Made by a program: the position numbers and the translations under genes. DNA of 64,000 bases from Weeksellaceae bacterium (lineage in GTDB: Bacteria; Bacteroidota; Bacteroidia; Flavobacteriales; Weeksellaceae): assembly GCA_019459455.1 (NCBI GenBank), contig JAIBEX010000020.1, positions 124,001 through 188,000 on the forward strand. Direction: 5' to 3'. The notes beneath the pieces are model-generated. The model was not told the DNA's origin, did not search any database, and was given only the letters and a program-made list of their open reading frames with translations. Positions within the stretch are counted from its first letter, which is position 1; the number at the start of each line of letters is the position of its first letter. This document shows, one piece after another, positions 42,548 to 51,321 of the stretch.

Positions 42548-43015
42548 ATGGAATCTTATAATTCAGAAAAACTAACTAAATACCGGGTAAATGGTCAGGA
42601 GATCATTGTCGGTTTTGCAAAATACAGGGACGCGGAAAGTTATGCCAATCAAAAAGGAGGTGAAATCGTGGAGGTAGGCTTTCTTGATGGGAATGACAAT
42701 CCTCAGCTGACCGATGAGGCCGGTTTGGTTAAGCGAAAACTGCATTACCATGCGGATGCTGGACCGGAATATAAATTCATTCACTCTTCAGATCCTGGCT
42801 TCAGACATTATGCGGACGACCTCCAGAAAGTCAAATCAGCTGCCGATAAACTAAGCCCCGAAGAAAAGTATATTGCCAACGCAGAACTGGAAATTGCGGA
42901 GGATCCAATCATTGTCCTTAAGGATGACCGGTTTGAATCGGTAACTTCCCGCGAGCGCTCCAAGTATCTTAAACATACCAAGGTCTATGAAATAGGAGTG
43001 GCCAGACCTTTGTAG
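42548..43015 (+). CDS. Conserved hypothetical soluble protein
   Basis: The 155-residue protein has no signal peptide or membrane segment. It begins MESYNSEKLTKYRVNGQEI, has an alternating strand/charged pattern, a KRKLHYHADAGPEYKF segment with several His, and a C-terminal half rich in acidic residues and Lys (LSPEEKYIANAELEIAEDP). No family is recognised. It diverges from the DPP IV gene and ends before a terminator shared with the convergent phosphorylase-like gene. Confidence 0.7.
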   Translation: MESYNSEKLTKYRVNGQEIIVGFAKYRDAESYANQKGGEIVEVGFLDGNDNPQLTDEAGLVKRKLHYHADAGPEYKFIHSSDPGFRHYADDLQKVKSAADKLSPEEKYIANAELEIAEDPIIVLKDDRFESVTSRERSKYLKHTKVYEIGVARPL

Positions 43016-43069
43016 GCTGTAAGATGTGTACACTGGCCAAAATGGGAAGATCCCAAACAGAAATTAAAA

Positions 43070-43092
43070 AACCTGCCGTAAAACAGCAGGTT
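43070..43092. terminator. Bidirectional terminator between convergent genes
   Basis: AACCTGC (43070-43076) pairs with GCAGGTT (43086-43092), flanked by A-rich sequence on the left and AT-rich sequence on the right. Confidence 0.75.
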
Positions 43093-43128
43093 ATATATAC
43101 GATTCGCTTCTAATTTATCGCTTCTTAA

Positions 43129-44823
43129 TTATTTGTGAAGAACCAGTGCCGGATCATAAATTTGCCTGTAGTACTCGTCGGCCATACGGTCACTGTTGAA
43201 GTTATCCTTTACGTCATCCATTGCGGTATACTGTATCTTCCTCCATTGCTCATGGTGCTCGTAATAAGTGGGAACAATCTCATTTTCCAGCAGGTCATAA
43301 AGCTTACCCAAGTCGTAATTATCCTGATCGTAAACGCTCATGTTGGCATAATCGGCCTTGGGAACTACGAAGGAGTTTTCCCCGTGTCTGGAAAATTCAG
43401 GAATCCAGCCGTCATCGGTGGACAGGTTTACAGAACCGTTCATGGCTGCTGTCATCCCGGAAGTACCCGAGGCTTCCCTTGGTACCCGCGGATTGTTAAG
43501 CCACAGATCGGAACCCTGCTTCATCAGTTTGCTTAGGGCAAGTTCATAACCTGTGAGAACGGCCATGTTCTTATAGTATTTGCTCTCCTCCACCAAAGTA
43601 TTGAAGGTTGAAATGGCAGTGTAATCCATTGGATATGGTTTGCCTGCCCATATAATCTGGACTGGATATTTAGGGTTGTTCAGCAGTTTTTCGAACCGTT
43701 CACGGTCATGCAACAGTAAATCTGCCCGTTTATAACCCGCAAAACGTCGTGCCCACACGATGGTGAACACCTTCGGATCAAAAAGTTTACCGCATTGGTC
43801 GGCGACTGTTTTGAAAAGTCTTTTTTTGATGTGTCTTTTCCTCAAATCGAAAAGGCCGTGGTCATTGCTGGCTTTCGCATCATAAAGCGGCTTGTCCGAC
43901 CAGTATTTGAATTCCTGGGCATTAGTGATTGATTTAATTTCACAGATTCCGTCGTATTTTCCCCACATGGCACGCGAAACGTGCCCGTGAAGTTCGGAAA
44001 CTCCATTGGCGATTCTGGCCATCCTAAGGGCGCAGAGCGAATGGTTGAAAAGTTCGGGATCATTACCGTTTTCGATGCTTTTTACCTCCTCCTTTTCCAG
44101 TCCGGAAAAATAGGACATATTATAGCACATCTGGAAATTATGTTTCTCGTTACCTGCCTCTTCAGGGGTATGGGTGGTGAAAACGAGCTTCTCTCTCACT
44201 TTAGCCAGATCACCACCAAATTTTTTAAGCAGATAAAAAGCTGCCGGCAAACCGTGCGCCTCATTCAGATGATAAACCTCCCTTTCCAGGTTCATCATGT
44301 CAAGCAACTTGGCACCGCCTTTCCCCAGAAGGATATACTGTGCGATCTTTGTTGATTCATTGGCATCGTACAGACGGTGGCAGATGGTTTTGGAGATGTG
44401 ATCATTCTCCGGCACGTCTGTGGATAGGAAAAACATTGGTGCGGTGTGGAAGATTTCCGGGTCCAGATAGTACACCTTCACCCATACCGGAGCAGAATGA
44501 ATTTCAATCTGAAACTTTATTTCTGTATCAATAAGGTACGAATACATTTTGCGTGTCCACGTGGGCTGTAAAGTCTGGTCGTGGTTCCTGGCCTGGTCGT
44601 AATAACCGAATTTCCAGAGGATTCCGATTCCCACGAGATCCTGTTTAAGGTTATAGGCACTCCGCATATGCGACCCTGCAAGGAAACCAAGTCCCCCGGA
44701 ATATATTTTCAACGCCTGATCTATGGCAAATTCCATGGAGAAGTAGGCGGTCTTTTTTGAGTATTCAGGATTGATACTGAATGGGATTGTGTAGTTCTTA
44801 AAATCCATAATATCGCTTTTCAT
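43129..44823 (-). CDS. Alpha-glucan phosphorylase-like protein lacking the usual PLP lysine
   Basis: The 564-residue protein belongs to the alpha-glucan phosphorylase (GT35-like) group: N-terminal AYFSMEFAIDQALKIYSGGLGFLAGSH (in part), HLNEAHGLPAAF, FTTHTPEEAGN, WARRFAGYKRADLL and a late ASGTSGMTAAMNGS block. In phosphorylases the last motif reads E-A-S-G-T-x-x-M-K, where K carries pyridoxal phosphate; here the aligned codon is ACA (Thr). The protein may therefore not be a PLP phosphorylase, or it may act as another glucosyltransferase. I recall similar Bacteroidota proteins with Thr, so this is probably a subfamily trait. The start may be Met6. A nearby short glycogen-synthase-like protein is at 53835. 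Confidence 0.85.
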   Translation of the reverse strand: MKSDIMDFKNYTIPFSINPEYSKKTAYFSMEFAIDQALKIYSGGLGFLAGSHMRSAYNLKQDLVGIGILWKFGYYDQARNHDQTLQPTWTRKMYSYLIDTEIKFQIEIHSAPVWVKVYYLDPEIFHTAPMFFLSTDVPENDHISKTICHRLYDANESTKIAQYILLGKGGAKLLDMMNLEREVYHLNEAHGLPAAFYLLKKFGGDLAKVREKLVFTTHTPEEAGNEKHNFQMCYNMSYFSGLEKEEVKSIENGNDPELFNHSLCALRMARIANGVSELHGHVSRAMWGKYDGICEIKSITNAQEFKYWSDKPLYDAKASNDHGLFDLRKRHIKKRLFKTVADQCGKLFDPKVFTIVWARRFAGYKRADLLLHDRERFEKLLNNPKYPVQIIWAGKPYPMDYTAISTFNTLVEESKYYKNMAVLTGYELALSKLMKQGSDLWLNNPRVPREASGTSGMTAAMNGSVNLSTDDGWIPEFSRHGENSFVVPKADYANMSVYDQDNYDLGKLYDLLENEIVPTYYEHHEQWRKIQYTAMDDVKDNFNSDRMADEYYRQIYDPALVLHK

Positions 44824-44903
44824 AAAAATTAAGAAGCAAAGGTAAATATTTAATTACTGCTGGGAATAACAAAGGATTTAAAATCGGTTAATCCTGATCT
44901 TTA

Positions 44904-45743
44904 TCAATAGGTTTCTATTAATGTCGGAAGAAGGTTGTCATAGCCATACCTTATGACTCCGATGAGCGCAAGGAGGACAATTGCCAACACGATATAAATC
45001 AGAGAAAAGAAGTACGTGAGAAACATGGACCAGAAGGAGCGCAGCACAATGTAACGTTTGCGGGTGAACTCAAAGAACTGGATCAGGGAAACTGTAATCA
45101 GCATCCACGAGATCAGGTAAAACCAAGTGATGTCGATCCCGGCAAAATGGTTCAGGAATATGAAGAATACGTAAACCGCCAATGACTGGCCGGTCAGGAA
45201 AAGAAGGATGACCAGCCATTCCGGGTAGTTATAACGGTATTTCCTGAATCCCAGGAGGAACCCAAATGCGGCTACCGGAATCATCAGCAGGACCGTGAAT
45301 GCAAAGTGGTTCCCCAGCCAGTCGAAAATTTGCTTGAAATAACTTATAAACCCCTGGAAATCTATGTATTTAGATGCATCTGCACTGGATATTTTGGTGG
45401 TGAATGTCCCGCTGCGGTCCGGTTCCGCTGCTGGTTTTAGATAATACTGGATAAGTGCGCACACGGAACCCAGAATAATGACGAGCATAAGAGGTTTAAA
45501 ATGCTGCTGCCTTTTCCCTTCCAGATATTCCCGAAGCGTATGTCCGGGGCGGGTAAACAGTTCCTTGAGGGTGTAGAGAATCCCACCGTCCACATGAAAG
45601 ATGCCGTGCTGGATTTCATGGACCAGAAAATGAAAATCAATTCGGTGCGTGGCAGTTTTCTGACCACATTCGTGACAGAACTTCTGATGCATCAGCAGGT
45701 ATTGGCCGCAGTTCCTGCATCTTTTTTCCGGTTGAATCATCAC
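44904..45743 (-). CDS. DUF3667 membrane protein with N-terminal zinc ribbon
   Basis: The 279-residue protein starts with a zinc-ribbon-like pair, CRNCGQYL and FCHECGQK (C9/C12 and C23/C26). A conserved HEIQHGIFHVDGG segment and TLKELFTRPGHTLREYLEGKRQ follow, which are hallmarks of DUF3667. Four to five membrane helices follow (about 84-100, 146-168, 175-196, 203-222 and 238-265). Function is unknown. It stands alone, divergent from the plus-strand gene at 45870. Confidence 0.9.
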   Translation of the reverse strand: MMIQPEKRCRNCGQYLLMHQKFCHECGQKTATHRIDFHFLVHEIQHGIFHVDGGILYTLKELFTRPGHTLREYLEGKRQQHFKPLMLVIILGSVCALIQYYLKPAAEPDRSGTFTTKISSADASKYIDFQGFISYFKQIFDWLGNHFAFTVLLMIPVAAFGFLLGFRKYRYNYPEWLVILLFLTGQSLAVYVFFIFLNHFAGIDITWFYLISWMLITVSLIQFFEFTRKRYIVLRSFWSMFLTYFFSLIYIVLAIVLLALIGVIRYGYDNLLPTLIETY

Positions 45744-45869
45744 TTAGTTTTTATCAAAATTATTAATTCAATATTAATTGTGTTTTAATTTTTTAAAATA
45801 AATCTCCTGTGTATTGTTTTTTTATGTATTTTTAAATCATAAAATATTGATTTTCAAAAACTTTAGGTC

Positions 45870-46667
45870 GTGAAAAAAGTATTTTCAGAAGAAGATTTAA
45901 TTAAGAATCTTTCATTGTATTACCTCAATCAGCATTTAATAAAGAAGCCGATTGAGCGTTATCACCGCGAAATTGACGGCTCACAACTGCACGACCGCGA
46001 CAAATACCGGAAAAAAGCTGAAATCTTGCTTTTAAACTCCTTTCTCCATCATTTCCCTGGTACGATCTTCAATAATCTGACATGCGAAAGTCCCGATTTC
46101 ATTGCCAGGATAAACGGGAAAACAGTTGGAATCGAGCTTACCGAGGTCATTAACAATATGGAAATTAAGAAGGTCGAAAGCCAGTTGAACAAGATATTCC
46201 GCCAAACCGAAATATTACTGGAACAGGAAGACACTGCGAAATTTCGCGGTGTTTATTTTTTGGAGTTCAGTAACCTTTCAAAGATCGATTTACTTCAAAG
46301 GCAGGACGAAATTGTCCAGAACATCCGCAAATGCATACGGAAAAACAAGGCATTTGGCTGCCTGAAGAACCTGCGGAAGTCACCTCACCGCCGTAACGTT
46401 TTCATTACACACGATTTCAACATGTGCCTTTTCGATGAACTGAATTCCGAAAAGATCATCGAGATCATACAGAAGAAAAACGAGAAGTTCCCCTATTACG
46501 ACACCAATGTGGATGAGTGCTGGCTCGTGATTGTCTCAAATATGAATTCGCTTGCATCGCGCTATACCTTCATTCAGGATACCGAAAATTTACAGGAAGT
46601 CCACTCGCCGTTTCACAAAATTTTTCATCTGGAGAATCTCTGCGGCAATATGACCAACATTAAATAA
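45870..46667 (+). CDS. Uncharacterised protein with a PD-(D/E)XK-nuclease-like motif
   Basis: The gene starts with GTG (45870) and encodes 265 residues. Residues 74-93 (ESPDFIARINGKTVGIELTE) resemble a PD-(D/E)XK nuclease core: D76 after Ser-Pro, a hydrophobic strand, and E89 in GIELTEV. The usual E-x-K Lys is replaced by T91, though E-(L/V)-T-E variants exist in uncharacterised relatives. A helical N-terminal part precedes the core and a C-terminal part follows with RRNVFITHDF and DECWLVIVSNMN. No restriction-modification or toxin partner is adjacent. It stands alone. Confidence 0.6.
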   Translation: MKKVFSEEDLIKNLSLYYLNQHLIKKPIERYHREIDGSQLHDRDKYRKKAEILLLNSFLHHFPGTIFNNLTCESPDFIARINGKTVGIELTEVINNMEIKKVESQLNKIFRQTEILLEQEDTAKFRGVYFLEFSNLSKIDLLQRQDEIVQNIRKCIRKNKAFGCLKNLRKSPHRRNVFITHDFNMCLFDELNSEKIIEIIQKKNEKFPYYDTNVDECWLVIVSNMNSLASRYTFIQDTENLQEVHSPFHKIFHLENLCGNMTNIK

Positions 46668-46715
46668 ATAAAGTTTCTCTCAGTTTTATAGCGAGGTCGG
46701 GACGAGTATAAAACC

Positions 46716-46765
46716 TGATTCTTAAATCATTAGAGCGTGATAAAAGTCACCTCTGATATAAATCA
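46716..46765 (+). promoter_or_regulatory. Tandem Crp/Fnr-like palindromes
   Basis: GTGA-TAAAAG-TCAC (46737-46750) and TGA-TATAAA-TCA (46754-46765) match the TGA-N6-TCA form of Crp/Fnr-family operators, centres 16 bases apart. A looser TGA-N8-TCA lies at 46716-46729. They end about 60 bases before the cysteine-dioxygenase-like start. Confidence 0.5.
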
Positions 46766-46826
46766 CACCCTTTTTTTACGCTTGCCGGTTGGTTGTCACT
46801 AATTTTATATCATCAAAAATGAAGTG

Positions 46827-47408
46827 ATGAAAGCCCCAATCAAAAACATGGAACTCGCACAGGTTCTGGAAGATCTTAAAACCAGTGACCATTTGAATTT
46901 TGATGAGATATGTGATTTACTGTTCAGATTCAGCTATAGCGATTTTGACGAAATTTTCAATATCTCTGAAAAAGTGATTCCGGACGAAACGTCTGTGCAG
47001 ATTCCTGTATATAACGGAAAGTTTGTGGCCATACTCATGGTTTGGGGAATCGACGGCAGTTCTGCCATTCATGATCACAGCAAGTATGATGTCCGGATCA
47101 AGGTCCTCAAAGGAATGCTTACCGAGGTCATTTACCGGGAAAACGCAAACTTCATAGAATATGACGGGGTGGGCACTGCCCTTGAAAATCACGTTTTTCC
47201 TGAAGAATATAATGGTATTCATTCCATCGTCAACAATTCGGAAGATATCTCCGTCAGCCTGCATGTGTACAGGGCCCCCAGTTTCGATTTGAAAGGAGTG
47301 CGGATTTTCGACACCGAAAACCGGAAGATTGGCTGGCTTACCGAAAACGCCACTTCCTGCTCGTGGAATTTACCTCCCTCTGCTTACCAGAAAATCCAGA
47401 AAATTTAG
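46827..47408 (+). CDS. Cysteine dioxygenase-like cupin protein
   Basis: From ATG 46827 the protein has 193 residues and follows the cysteine dioxygenase type I pattern. Fe-binding His are H82 and H84 (IHDHS), with KVLKG after them, and the second cupin motif provides H132 (IHSIVNNS). The late SLHVYRAP is typical of the family. Cysteine dioxygenases oxidise cysteine to cysteine sulfinate; some relatives act on mercaptopropionate. It lacks a signal peptide. Tandem Crp/Fnr-like sites upstream suggest control by oxygen or redox state. A GTG three bases upstream is an alternative start. Confidence 0.85.
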   Translation: MKAPIKNMELAQVLEDLKTSDHLNFDEICDLLFRFSYSDFDEIFNISEKVIPDETSVQIPVYNGKFVAILMVWGIDGSSAIHDHSKYDVRIKVLKGMLTEVIYRENANFIEYDGVGTALENHVFPEEYNGIHSIVNNSEDISVSLHVYRAPSFDLKGVRIFDTENRKIGWLTENATSCSWNLPPSAYQKIQKI

Positions 47409-47436
47409 TAACAAATGATTATATATTGAAGTAGGG

Positions 47437-47467
47437 AACCGCAGCGAAAACTGCGGTTTTCTTTTTT
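47437..47467 (+). terminator. Terminator of the cysteine-dioxygenase-like gene
   Basis: AACCGCAG pairs with CTGCGGTT around a 6-base loop and is followed by a T-rich run. Confidence 0.85.
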
Positions 47468-47523
47468 GACACGGTTCCGGTCGTCCAACGAAAATAAAAT
47501 TCTTAAATTTGCACCTTCAAAGT

Positions 47524-48873
47524 ATGGACCTAATGAATACCAAAACCGCAGCATATCATACACTTGGGTGTAAGCTTAATTTTGCTGAAACCTCTACCAT
47601 CGCAAGGCAACTTACGGAGGCTGGTTACAGTAAAGTGGGCTTTGATGATAGGGCAGAGGTTTACGTGATCAATACCTGTTCAGTGACCGAAAATGCAGAC
47701 CGCGAATGTAAATTCCATGTAAAGCGTGCAATGAAGGCTAACCCGCAGGGGCTCGTGGTTGTGGTGGGCTGTTATGCACAGCTGAAACCGGAAGATATCT
47801 CAAAAATTGAAGGGGTAGACCTTGTTCTTGGCGCCAAGGAAAAGTTCAATATCATGAGCTACCTAGAAGATCTGCATAAGTCGGAGCAGCAGGGGATTGT
47901 CCATTCATGTGAGATTGAAGAGACCGATTTCTTTATCGGAAGCTATTCCATTGGCGACCGTACACGCGCATTTCTGAAAGTACAGGACGGCTGCGACTAT
48001 AAATGTACCTATTGTACCATTCCGCTTGCCCGCGGGATTTCCCGCTCAGATACCATCGAGAATGTCGTGCAGAATGCTGCTGAGATTGCCGCAAAGGGAA
48101 TCAGGGAAATTGTATTGACCGGTGTGAACATAGGTGATTATGGAAAAGGAGAGTTTGGAAACAAGAAGCATCAACACACTTTTCTGGATTTGATTTCAGA
48201 ACTGGACCGCGTGCCGGGAATTGAAAGAATCAGGATATCCTCTATCGAACCTAATCTTTTGAAGGATGAAAGCATTGAATTGGTTTCCGGCAGCCGTAGT
48301 TTTGTCCCCCATTTTCATATTCCGCTGCAGTCCGGCAGTGATGAGATCCTGAAAAAGATGAAACGGCGGTATCTCACTAAACTTTATTCCGACCGTATAT
48401 CCAAAATCCGCGAACTGATGCCCGATGCTGCTATTGGTGTTGATGTGATCGTTGGATTCCCGGGAGAAACCGAAGAGCTCTTTTTGCGAACTTATAATTT
48501 TGTCAGTTCCCTCCCGATCAGTTACCTGCATGTTTTCACCTTCTCTGAGCGAGAAAATACGGAAGCAGCTGAAATGGAGGGTGTAGTGCCCATTTCCGAA
48601 AGGAAAAAACGGAACAAGATGCTCAGAATCCTCTCAGAAAAAAAGAAGATGTCCTTTTACCGGACCCAGCTTGGGAAAACACTTCCGGTGCTTTGGGAAC
48701 ACGAGCAGAAGGAAGGGATGATGTTCGGCTTTACCGAAAATTATGTACGCGTTAAAAAACCTTTTGACGAAGGCTCTGTTAACCAAATCGAAACGGTAAC
48801 CCTCTTCCGGACAGAAGAAGACGGGACGGTTTCGGTTATCCCCGCATTCGAGAATTTCCTGGTCAGCGTTTAA
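47524..48873 (+). CDS. mtaB: tRNA t6A37 methylthiotransferase MtaB
   Basis: From ATG 47524 (or 47533) the protein has about 449 residues and the methylthiotransferase order. An N-terminal UPF0004 domain has C16, C52 and C83 for one 4Fe-4S cluster, and a radical SAM domain has C157, C161 and C164 in GCDYKCTYC. A short C-terminal TRAM-like domain with YVRVKKPF follows. The YHTLGCKLNFAE opening is that of MtaB, which adds the methylthio group to threonylcarbamoyl-adenosine at tRNA position 37. A TTG at 47509 is not preferred. It is preceded by a terminator and stands alone. Confidence 0.94.
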   Translation: MDLMNTKTAAYHTLGCKLNFAETSTIARQLTEAGYSKVGFDDRAEVYVINTCSVTENADRECKFHVKRAMKANPQGLVVVVGCYAQLKPEDISKIEGVDLVLGAKEKFNIMSYLEDLHKSEQQGIVHSCEIEETDFFIGSYSIGDRTRAFLKVQDGCDYKCTYCTIPLARGISRSDTIENVVQNAAEIAAKGIREIVLTGVNIGDYGKGEFGNKKHQHTFLDLISELDRVPGIERIRISSIEPNLLKDESIELVSGSRSFVPHFHIPLQSGSDEILKKMKRRYLTKLYSDRISKIRELMPDAAIGVDVIVGFPGETEELFLRTYNFVSSLPISYLHVFTFSERENTEAAEMEGVVPISERKKRNKMLRILSEKKKMSFYRTQLGKTLPVLWEHEQKEGMMFGFTENYVRVKKPFDEGSVNQIETVTLFRTEEDGTVSVIPAFENFLVSV

Positions 48874-48993
48874 ATAATTATTTTAATCATTTAATTCCGC
48901 TAGACTGCGAACCGGCGGAATTTGCTGTGCTGTAAATATTTTATTCCTAAATTTCCATTAAATTTCACCATTTTAAAAATAAACATTTGAGAC

Positions 48994-50508
48994 ATGAGAG
49001 ATAAGTTTTTAGTTTGGGGTGCTGTGCTTGTAGTTGGAACGCTGGCGGTAGCTTTGATGATCCGGGCACACTACTGGATCCCAATTTTGCTTTTTGCCCT
49101 TTATGTACTGGGACTTTACAATATCACCCAAAGCAAGCATGCCATTTTGCGGAACTTCCCGGTCCTCGGTTATTTCCGTTATTTTTTTGAAGGCATTTCC
49201 CCGGAAATGCAGCAGTATTTCATTGAAAGGGAAACCGATGGCAAACCATTTCCACGAAATGAGCGGTCCGCGGCCTACCGCCGTGCAAAAAACCTCGGAG
49301 ATACCGTCGCTTTCGGTACCCAACTGGACATTAACCACCGGAAGTATGAGGGAATAAAGCATTCCATTTACGCCAAATCTCCTAAAGAAGAACTGCCGCG
49401 CGTTCTGGTGGGTAACGACCAGTGCAGCAAGCCATATAGTGCTTCCCTGTTCAATATTTCGGCCATGAGTTTCGGGTCTTTGAGTGACCGTGCCCAGATC
49501 GCGCTGAACAAAGGTGCAAAAAAAGGAAATTTCTACCACAATACCGGGGAGGGCGGGATTTCACCCCATCACTTGCAGGGTGGTGACCTTTGTTGGCAAA
49601 TCGGAACGGGATATTTTGGATGCCGTGATGAGCACGGTAAATTCTCACCGGAACTTTTTGCGGCAAAATCACAGGTGGAAAATGTAAAGATGATTGAAAT
49701 CAAGCTGTCGCAAGGGGCAAAGCCGGGTCATGGCGGGGTGTTGCCGGGTGTAAAGAATACCCCCGAAATTGCCGCAATCAGACATGTCATGCCGGGGATG
49801 ACCATCATTTCTCCGCCCGGACATTCCTCATTTTCGGATGCTGCCGGACTCTTGAGGTTCGTCCAGCAGCTGCGTGAGCTTTCAGGAGGGAAACCGGTTG
49901 GGTTTAAACTCTGTATCGGCGATACCAAAGAGTTTGAAGACGTTTGCGTGCAAATGAATGTTCTGAAAATTTACCCGGATTTTATTACGGTCGATGGTGC
50001 GGAAGGTGGTACCGGAGCAGCGCCTCCCGAATTTTCAGATGGCGTGGGCATGCCTCTGGAACCGGCGCTGATTTTTGTGAACAGGACCCTTAAGAATTAT
50101 AATTTAAGGAACAGGTTGCGGGTTATCGCCAGCGGTAAAGTGCTCACGAGCCTGGATATCCTTCGTGCAGTAGCGATGGGTGCGGATATGTGTAACAATG
50201 CGCGTGGATTTATGTTCTCGCTCGGATGCATTCAGGCCCTGAGGTGTAATACCAATGCCTGCCCAACAGGAGTTGCAACACAGGATAAAATGCTGATTAA
50301 AGGACTTGATGTGACGGATAAGTCTGAGCGGGTATATCATTTTCATAAAAATACCCTTCACACCTGTAACGAACTCATTGCTGCTGCCGGACGGAGTTCT
50401 TATGAAGAAGTGGACGCGGGCATGTTTATGCGGGGTGATGAATTTGAACACCTCTCCGACGTATATTTCCCGGATATCCTTGGCAATGTGAAAAGCAGAG
50501 ATTTATAA
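48994..50508 (+). CDS. FMN-binding glutamate synthase-family protein
   Basis: The 504-residue protein has an N-terminal membrane-anchoring segment (about 8-38) and then a glutamate-synthase-type FMN domain: SAMSFGSLSDRAQ, HNTGEGGISPHH, LSQGAKPGHGGVLPG, TVDGAEGGTGAAPPEF and, near the end, RCNTNACPTGVATQ with the cluster cysteines. The glutaminase and large central domains of true glutamate synthase are missing. Such stand-alone, membrane-linked FMN proteins are common in many bacteria, and the physiological reaction is not settled. A strong terminator follows the stop. Confidence 0.92.
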   Translation: MRDKFLVWGAVLVVGTLAVALMIRAHYWIPILLFALYVLGLYNITQSKHAILRNFPVLGYFRYFFEGISPEMQQYFIERETDGKPFPRNERSAAYRRAKNLGDTVAFGTQLDINHRKYEGIKHSIYAKSPKEELPRVLVGNDQCSKPYSASLFNISAMSFGSLSDRAQIALNKGAKKGNFYHNTGEGGISPHHLQGGDLCWQIGTGYFGCRDEHGKFSPELFAAKSQVENVKMIEIKLSQGAKPGHGGVLPGVKNTPEIAAIRHVMPGMTIISPPGHSSFSDAAGLLRFVQQLRELSGGKPVGFKLCIGDTKEFEDVCVQMNVLKIYPDFITVDGAEGGTGAAPPEFSDGVGMPLEPALIFVNRTLKNYNLRNRLRVIASGKVLTSLDILRAVAMGADMCNNARGFMFSLGCIQALRCNTNACPTGVATQDKMLIKGLDVTDKSERVYHFHKNTLHTCNELIAAAGRSSYEEVDAGMFMRGDEFEHLSDVYFPDILGNVKSRDL

Positions 50509-50513
50509 ATGAG

Positions 50514-50542
50514 AAGAGGTTCCAGCGGAACCTCTTTTTTTA
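50514..50542 (+). terminator. Terminator after the FMN glutamate-synthase-like gene
   Basis: AAGAGGTTCC and GGAACCTCTT form a stem with a short AGC loop, followed by a T run; it also touches the end of the convergent lipoprotein gene. Confidence 0.85.
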
Positions 50543-51265
50543 TGGTCTTGGTGTTGTTTTATACACCTGGAAGTTGAAAACGATACTTCGGTTTCGCAGA
50601 GAATATCCAGTATAGCTAAAATGCAAATCCCTGGCAAATGCTGCCCTCGATGGGACAATGATGACCCCCTGCAGGTTGTAGTTGGCATCATCGGTAAGAT
50701 CGAAGGCCCTGAAATACTGAAGTGCTTCTCTGAAACCTTCGATTTCATAATAACTTCTCTGTTTTGCAAGATCTGTAGTTCCGGCATCCAGCACCGACTG
50801 TTTTACATAGTAATAAGCCGGATCTACTTCGGGAATACCCGAACCGTCAATTGTGCTCCTGAAAACATTCGGAGATGCAAACGAAACCACGCCTTCGGTA
50901 CTGGTTGCAACGTAGGAATATGCGCGGCTCATCAGTCTGATAATGTCTGACGACCCTATTGCAGTTCCCGGAACCGGCTGCGCACCCTCACGCATGATGT
51001 AAATAACGCCGGAAGGCAGGACTACAGGATTCAGAGCGGTAAGTTTGGGATAATTGTCATCGGTCGTATCGGTGTCGCTGAATGCCTTTATATTGCCTAA
51101 ATTATCCAGGTAATGCGTGGACATAAATTTCTGAATGGCCTGGTCATCATAGGAATTCTGGATTTCGAGGGTTTCCGGCTCCTTGTAGGTTTCCGGCTCT
51201 TCCTCCTTCCTACAAGAAGACAATGAAACCAATACCACGGCACTATATAAAAAGATTTTTTTCAT
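50540..51265 (-). CDS. Lipoprotein with divergent FKBP-like domain
   Basis: The 241-residue protein has a lipoprotein signal with lipobox LSSC. The N-terminal mature part is acidic (KEEEPETYKEPETLE), and the C-terminal half resembles an FKBP-type prolyl isomerase: LPSGVIYIMREGAQP in place of the family's opening strands, EGFREALQYFR, IIVPSRAAFA (family l-i-i-P-S-x-x-A-Y-G) and NRSIVFNFQVYK at the end. Several FKBP active-site aromatics are altered, so it may be a folding helper or a non-catalytic relative. GldI is a gliding-linked FKBP lipoprotein in this phylum, but this protein is more divergent. It stands alone. Confidence 0.6.
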   Translation of the reverse strand: MKKIFLYSAVVLVSLSSCRKEEEPETYKEPETLEIQNSYDDQAIQKFMSTHYLDNLGNIKAFSDTDTTDDNYPKLTALNPVVLPSGVIYIMREGAQPVPGTAIGSSDIIRLMSRAYSYVATSTEGVVSFASPNVFRSTIDGSGIPEVDPAYYYVKQSVLDAGTTDLAKQRSYYEIEGFREALQYFRAFDLTDDANYNLQGVIIVPSRAAFARDLHFSYTGYSLRNRSIVFNFQVYKTTPRP

Positions 51266-51321
51266 TTTAAATTAATAATTAAATTGCTGAAAATTTATTT
51301 TACGCAAAAGTATAAAAAATA

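Noticed and set aside
48893..48922. 8-bp inverted repeat AATTCCGC/GCGGAATT after mtaB
   Set aside because: It has no T run and a 14-base loop; it may be a weak terminator but was not strong enough to list.
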